Origin: Coriobacteriaceae bacterium
GTDB lineage: Bacteria > Actinomycetota > Coriobacteriia > Coriobacteriales > Coriobacteriaceae
NCBI GenBank assembly: GCA_025757745.1
Contig: CP107217.1
Location: 2,259,158-2,323,157 of the forward strand
Direction: 5' to 3'
DNA length: 64,000 nucleotides
Positions within the stretch are counted from its first letter, which is position 1. The number at the start of each line of letters is the position of its first letter. Positions 62,408-64,000 of this stretch are shown in pieces. The notes under the pieces were generated by a model. The model made no database searches. It saw nothing but the letters and a program-made list of their open reading frames with translations, and was not told the origin of the DNA. The translations under genes and the position numbers were made by a program.

Positions 62408-64000
<1,593 letters not shown>

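Overview
The window reads as a chromosome segment of a high-GC Gram-positive gut anaerobe of the Coriobacteriia, most likely Collinsella. This is an inference from codon usage, gene families (TasA-like surface proteins with a dedicated signal peptidase, degenerate/canonical ABC exporter pairs, YeiH, Kup, an LtaS-type enzyme) and the style of intergenic repeats. No marker was compared with a database. The window opens inside a KdpD-like kinase gene and closes inside a 23S rRNA gene. Both are on the minus strand and both are cut by the window edge.

Layout: 0-4.5 kb holds potassium functions (short KdpD-like kinase, small membrane protein, Kup) and a nitroreductase. 4.7-7.0 kb holds an LtaS-type polyglycerolphosphate synthase. 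7.0-17.1 kb is the most distinctive part: a six-gene minus-strand surface operon (SipW-type signal peptidase, three SipW-type substrates, a 1,819-residue secreted repeat protein and a LAATG-anchored wall protein), bracketed by two directly oriented copies of an unusual repeat element. 17.2-24.1 kb carries a flavodoxin, a heterodimeric ABC exporter, the SRP RNA, a TadA-glycerate kinase fusion and tRNA-Ser. 24-34 kb has a TetR regulator, LemA, IlvE, a DedA protein, CysE, a second heterodimeric exporter under a MarR regulator with well-formed operators, and a second nitroreductase. 34-46.6 kb has an activator-like regulator, YeiH, a GntR regulator, GlmS, a solute-binding protein with a permease, a LacI regulator, a HAD phosphatase, LarE and a secreted nuclease. 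46.7-64 kb has an EF-G-like protein, a complete polar amino acid ABC importer, RlmD, a PHP protein, an aminotransferase, the tilS-hpt-ftsH cluster, an MBL hydrolase, Hsp20, a membrane protein and the 3' end of an rRNA operon (23S-5S).

Three families of structured repeats fill the gaps and look like the least described part of the window. (A) Short hairpins share a GGGACAG-type core but have different stems, and often sit on or just after stop codons. (B) Nested palindromes of about 130 bp share a conserved core of about 75 bp but carry different, perfectly self-complementary outer arms in each copy. (C) A repeat with exact 62-bp periodicity and alternating inverted half-units has a conserved tail; one copy lies at each end of the surface operon. 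No transposase or integrase gene is visible that could explain any of them.

Coding starts were placed by the nearest good ribosome binding site, so several proteins are shorter than the longest possible reading frame. Positions were read by hand.
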